Shown: positions 60,252 to 62,446 of the stretch, piece after piece
Layout of the letters: every line of letters begins with the position of its first letter
Numbering within the stretch: position 1 is the stretch's first letter
From: Phragmitibacter flavus
GTDB taxonomy: Bacteria; Verrucomicrobiota; Verrucomicrobiia; Verrucomicrobiales; Verrucomicrobiaceae
Length of the DNA: 62,446 bases
Direction: 5' to 3'
Assembly: GCF_005780165.1 (NCBI RefSeq)
Contig: NZ_VAUV01000024.1
Span: 1 to 62,446 of the forward strand
Program-made: the position numbers and the translations under genes
The notes under the pieces: model-generated
Told to the model about the DNA's origin: nothing
The model's input: the letters and a program-made list of their open reading frames with translations, nothing else
Databases searched by the model: none

Positions 60252-61563
60252 CGCGTTGTTTCCCATTGGTCTGGTGTGCATGGCTCCCGGAGCGTTGAAG
60301 AAGATGAAGGCCCGTGGTGGCAGCCCGCGCGACTTATGGCAGCGACTGGGATTTTTCAAAGCGTCGCAGCTTCGACAATTGGATCAAATGCGAAGCGAGG
60401 GCAGGTTGTTTTGGATTCATGCCGCCAGTGTGGGCGAGGTGGGAATTGCGGCGAAGCTCATCCGCCAGATTTTGAAAGACCGGCCTGAATCGAGGTTTGC
60501 GCTCACGACGACCACCCCGACCGGATTTGCTCAGGTGGAAGCCATGAAGGAGGTGCAGGCTGGAGTGGTGCTGCCGCTTTACAGTGCGCTGGATGGTTGG
60601 CTCATCGTGAGGCGTTTTTTGCGGGCGATCCAGCCGGCACAATTGATTTTGGTGGAGGCCGAAGTCTGGCCAAACCTCACCCATGCCTGCAAAAAAAGGG
60701 GCGTGCCAATGTATCTGGTCAATGCCCGTCTCTCGCCGCGATCCGAGCGTCGATTTCGCAAAGCGCTGCCGTTCACCCGCGCCATCTTTTCGATGTTGAA
60801 TCATGTGATGGTCCAGGAGCCCGAAGATGTGGCCCGCTGGCAGAGTCTTGGACTTGAATCGTCGAAGATCACCTGCACCGGCAGCATCAAGTTTGATCCT
60901 GGAGCAGGTGGGCAAACCCGTCCCGAGGCGCAGATTGAAAAGTTTCAGCAGCTCCTGCGCGAGCTTGGCTGGGGCGCGGAAGATCCGGTGATCCTGCTGG
61001 CCAGCACGCATCCAGGTGAGGAGCTTGCGCTGGCACAGGTGTATGGTCGATTGGCGAAGGATTTTCATGACCTTCGTCTGATCGTGGTGCCTCGACATGT
61101 CGAGCGCGCGGAGGAAATCGATGTAGAATTGAAGGCCCAAGGGTTTTACGTTGTCCGACGCAGCCAAGGGTTGGTTTCTACCGGAAAGGTGGCCGTGGCC
61201 GATGTGTTGTTGGTGGACACCACCGGGGAACTGGGGGCCTGGCAGCATCTCGCCACTGCCGTGATCGTAGGCAAAAGCTTTCTAGCGAAAGGTGGTCAAA
61301 ATCCCGCCGAGGCAATCATGGCAGGGAAGCCCGTGCTGTTCGGACCCCACATGGCGAACTTCGAAGCGCTGGTGGATCAGCTTCTGAAAAAGGGGGGAGC
61401 CGTTCAATCGCCGGATCTACTGGCCCTGGAGCGCGATCTGCGCAGTTTGTTGAGTTCTCCTGATCGCGCCCGCTCAGTCGCCGTCGCGGGAATGGGCGCG
61501 TTGACTCCGCACGAAGGTGCTACGGCGAGAACCGCCGTGTTGTTGGGTGAGTCTTTGAAGTAA
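60220..61563 (+). CDS. waaA: 3-deoxy-D-manno-octulosonic acid (Kdo) transferase
   Basis: A 447-residue GT30 glycosyltransferase at the inner membrane that adds Kdo to lipid A precursor, so the organism makes lipopolysaccharide. An N-terminal helix (about 3-20) anchors it. WIHAASVGEVGIAAKLI holds the family Glu (about 70), LTTTTPTGFAQV follows, VEAEVWPNLTHAC is near 145, and the C-terminal Rossmann domain has VGKSFLAKGGQNPAEA near 350. Starts with an ATG inside rsmD. Confidence 0.95.
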   Translation: MAKYLLLLIYNALFPIGLVCMAPGALKKMKARGGSPRDLWQRLGFFKASQLRQLDQMRSEGRLFWIHAASVGEVGIAAKLIRQILKDRPESRFALTTTTPTGFAQVEAMKEVQAGVVLPLYSALDGWLIVRRFLRAIQPAQLILVEAEVWPNLTHACKKRGVPMYLVNARLSPRSERRFRKALPFTRAIFSMLNHVMVQEPEDVARWQSLGLESSKITCTGSIKFDPGAGGQTRPEAQIEKFQQLLRELGWGAEDPVILLASTHPGEELALAQVYGRLAKDFHDLRLIVVPRHVERAEEIDVELKAQGFYVVRRSQGLVSTGKVAVADVLLVDTTGELGAWQHLATAVIVGKSFLAKGGQNPAEAIMAGKPVLFGPHMANFEALVDQLLKKGGAVQSPDLLALERDLRSLLSSPDRARSVAVAGMGALTPHEGATARTAVLLGESLK

Positions 61564-61629
61564 AAGCGAAAAAGCCGACAAAAAGGACTTGCAAACAATG
61601 CCGATCAGCCGACTGTGCTTGCCCACAAA

Positions 61630-61704
61630 GACCCCTTCGTCTAGTGGTTAGGACACATCCCTTTCACGGATGTGACACGGGTTCGAGTCCCGTAGGGGTC
61701 GCCA
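61630..61704 (+). tRNA. tRNA-Glu (anticodon TTC)
   Basis: GACCCCT pairs with AGGGGTC in the acceptor stem, CATCC/GGATG encloses the loop CTTTCAC with anticodon TTC, and the T-arm reads CGGGTTCGAGTCCCG. The CCA end is encoded. Length 75 nt. Confidence 0.97.
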
Positions 61705-61858
61705 TCTTTACCTAGGTAAAATACCAGGTGAAGCGGTCATAAAGTGACGCAATAAGTCACAATCGGACAAAAAAGCGTGACTCAGATGTGACGGGATTTT
61801 CGGCAGTCGGGGACATCTCAAGACAGTATCACGGCACCCTAATCTGAAGTCGATTTAG
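61705..61858. other. Gap after tRNA-Glu with a 14-bp palindrome
   Basis: TTTACCTAGGTAAA at 61707-61720 is a perfect 14-bp palindrome 3 bp after the tRNA. Further on, GTGAC is inverted as GTCAC around 61744-61760, and GATTTTCGG occurs near 61795, the reverse complement of the CCGAAAATC in the IS end at 62332. No gene is seen. Confidence 0.6.
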
Positions 61859-62235
61859 GATTGCCTCTTGGGCCCTGACCCTCATGTCCCTGATGATGTG
61901 AGCGAAGTGCGCATTCCGGCGGGAAAGACCAACTGGCCATTGCATGCGCACACGAACCAGTGGGAATTTTCCTGGTGAAGTCCGGCAAAGGATTGGTGCG
62001 GACATCAGACGGAGACATGGAGATTGGTGTGGGCGATTATTTGATGCAGGCACCTGGCGTGGCGCACCAGGTCGTCAATCAGGGAGACGAAGATTTGGTG
62101 ATGCTGGTGATCGCGGACAATCCGGCAGCGGACATGATTCGTTATCCTGCAAGCAAGAAGTATTTCTTGAAGCCTTCGCGGGTGATGTTTGGCGAGCTAG
62201 GCGAATCGGTTGAGTATTACGAAGGGGAGGAGTGA
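61859..62235 (+). pseudogene. Cupin-domain protein remnant, frameshifted and 5'-truncated
   Basis: Two frames join into one cupin. The first, open from the TAG at 61856, reads PDPHVPDDVSEVRIPAGK then TNWPLHAHTNQWEF; the second, from about 61969, reads FLVKSGKGLVRTSDGDMEI and APGVAHQVVNQGDED. The metal ligands (HxH, Glu, His) are split between frames. The shift is one base at the T4 run 61967-61970; a fifth T would restore the frame. No start codon of normal context precedes the first frame. It is a decayed gene or an assembly error. Confidence 0.78.
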
Positions 62236-62320
62236 TTGACTGAGGCGTGTGTCAGACTCGAAATCGGTAAATCGGTCGAAATGAGATGCAACGGATTTCT
62301 GGACCAGTAGTTGGTTAGTT

Positions 62321-62446
62321 TGATCAGCCCCCCGAAAATCGGACATGGTGAAGTGCTAGTCGAGTGGTTAAATTAACCACAAGACGACCATGAGAAAGAG
62401 ACACAGTGTAGAACAGATCATCAAGACATTGAAACAGGTGGAGGGC
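62321..62446 (+). mobile_element. Left end of an IS3-family insertion sequence (cut by window edge)
   Basis: A TG-beginning terminal sequence, TGATCAGCCCCCCGAAAATC, stands 69 bp before a reading frame that opens like IS3-family OrfA. The right end and direct repeats lie outside the window, so length and integrity are unknown. The exact terminus is inferred. Confidence 0.6.
62390..62446 (+). CDS. IS3-family transposase OrfA, N-terminal fragment
   Basis: Nineteen codons to the window edge encode MRKRHSVEQIIKTLKQVEG, which matches the opening of IS3/IS911-type OrfA proteins (a helix-turn-helix DNA-binding subunit, usually about 90-100 residues). The start ATG is at 62390. The rest, and the OrfB integrase expected by frameshift, are outside the window. 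Confidence 0.72.
   Translation, partial: MRKRHSVEQIIKTLKQVEG

Overview
The window looks like chromosomal DNA of a free-living Gram-negative bacterium of the Verrucomicrobia (Verrucomicrobiaceae-like). I infer this from a PEP-CTERM protein built of autotransporter-type beta repeats, a paired DUF1800/DUF1501 secreted system, an SHD1-plus-zincin protein, Pro-rich proteins with a CPY module, lipopolysaccharide and outer-membrane genes (waaA, an OprM-type lipoprotein, OpgG/OpgH), moderately high GC and few clear Shine-Dalgarno sites. No database search was possible, so the genus is not fixed. Both strands are used in blocks and almost all of the window is coding.

Layout. 0.4-7.3 kb (+): M50 protease, M20 peptidase, DUF2238 membrane protein, malQ, beta-repeat PEP-CTERM protein. 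7.3-8.05 kb: AT-rich gap with a DUF1501 relic. 8.05-14.5 kb (+): large PA14/CHRD/DUF1800 protein and its DUF1501 partner, closed by a two-way terminator against typA (-). 16.7-18.9 kb (+): aldo/keto reductase and a flavin monooxygenase. 19.1-22.4 kb (-): zincin, PP2C phosphatase, galM. 22.6-27.7 kb (+): osmoregulated periplasmic glucan genes opgG, an unknown membrane protein, opgH, then an NlpC/P60 hydrolase. 27.7-31.4 kb (-): exported unknown, chorismate-lyase-like DUF98 protein, HemW/HemN-like radical SAM enzyme, PQQ-type propeller. 31.6-32.7 kb (+): unknown and Smr. 32.7-39.9 kb (-): a run from rimO through a flippase, patatin, PBP2, DUF6941, ACT and PDZ proteins. 40-49.2 kb: unknown exported proteins, rlmH, two large PAS histidine kinases. 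49.2-55.3 kb (-): esterase, orphan OprM-like lipoprotein, lone receiver domain, ubiE/menG, tRNA-Leu, a royal-jelly-family protein. 55.4-61.6 kb: truncated globin-recQ pair, unknown exported protein, rhomboid, rsmD-waaA, tRNA-Glu. The right end holds a frameshifted cupin remnant and the left end of an IS3-family element cut by the window edge.

The most striking structure is not a gene. At least seven intergenic loci carry tandem repeats with a strict 7-bp period but different units (GTGGGCA, GTGGGAA/GAAGTCG, AAAGGAT, AAGGATG, AAAAGTT). They resemble the short tandemly repeated repetitive (STRR) heptamers known from filamentous cyanobacteria. The largest has 30 in-phase copies with G-quadruplex spacing. 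In three minus-strand genes the AAAGGAT-type array ends 2-7 nt before the start codon, where a ribosome-binding site would lie. A separate 10-bp repeat (CACRRATGGA) and a cluster of three 3-nt-loop hairpins add two further repeat families. The best gene-level candidate for an undescribed function is the radical SAM/DUF98/exported-protein operon at 27.7-30.1 kb.
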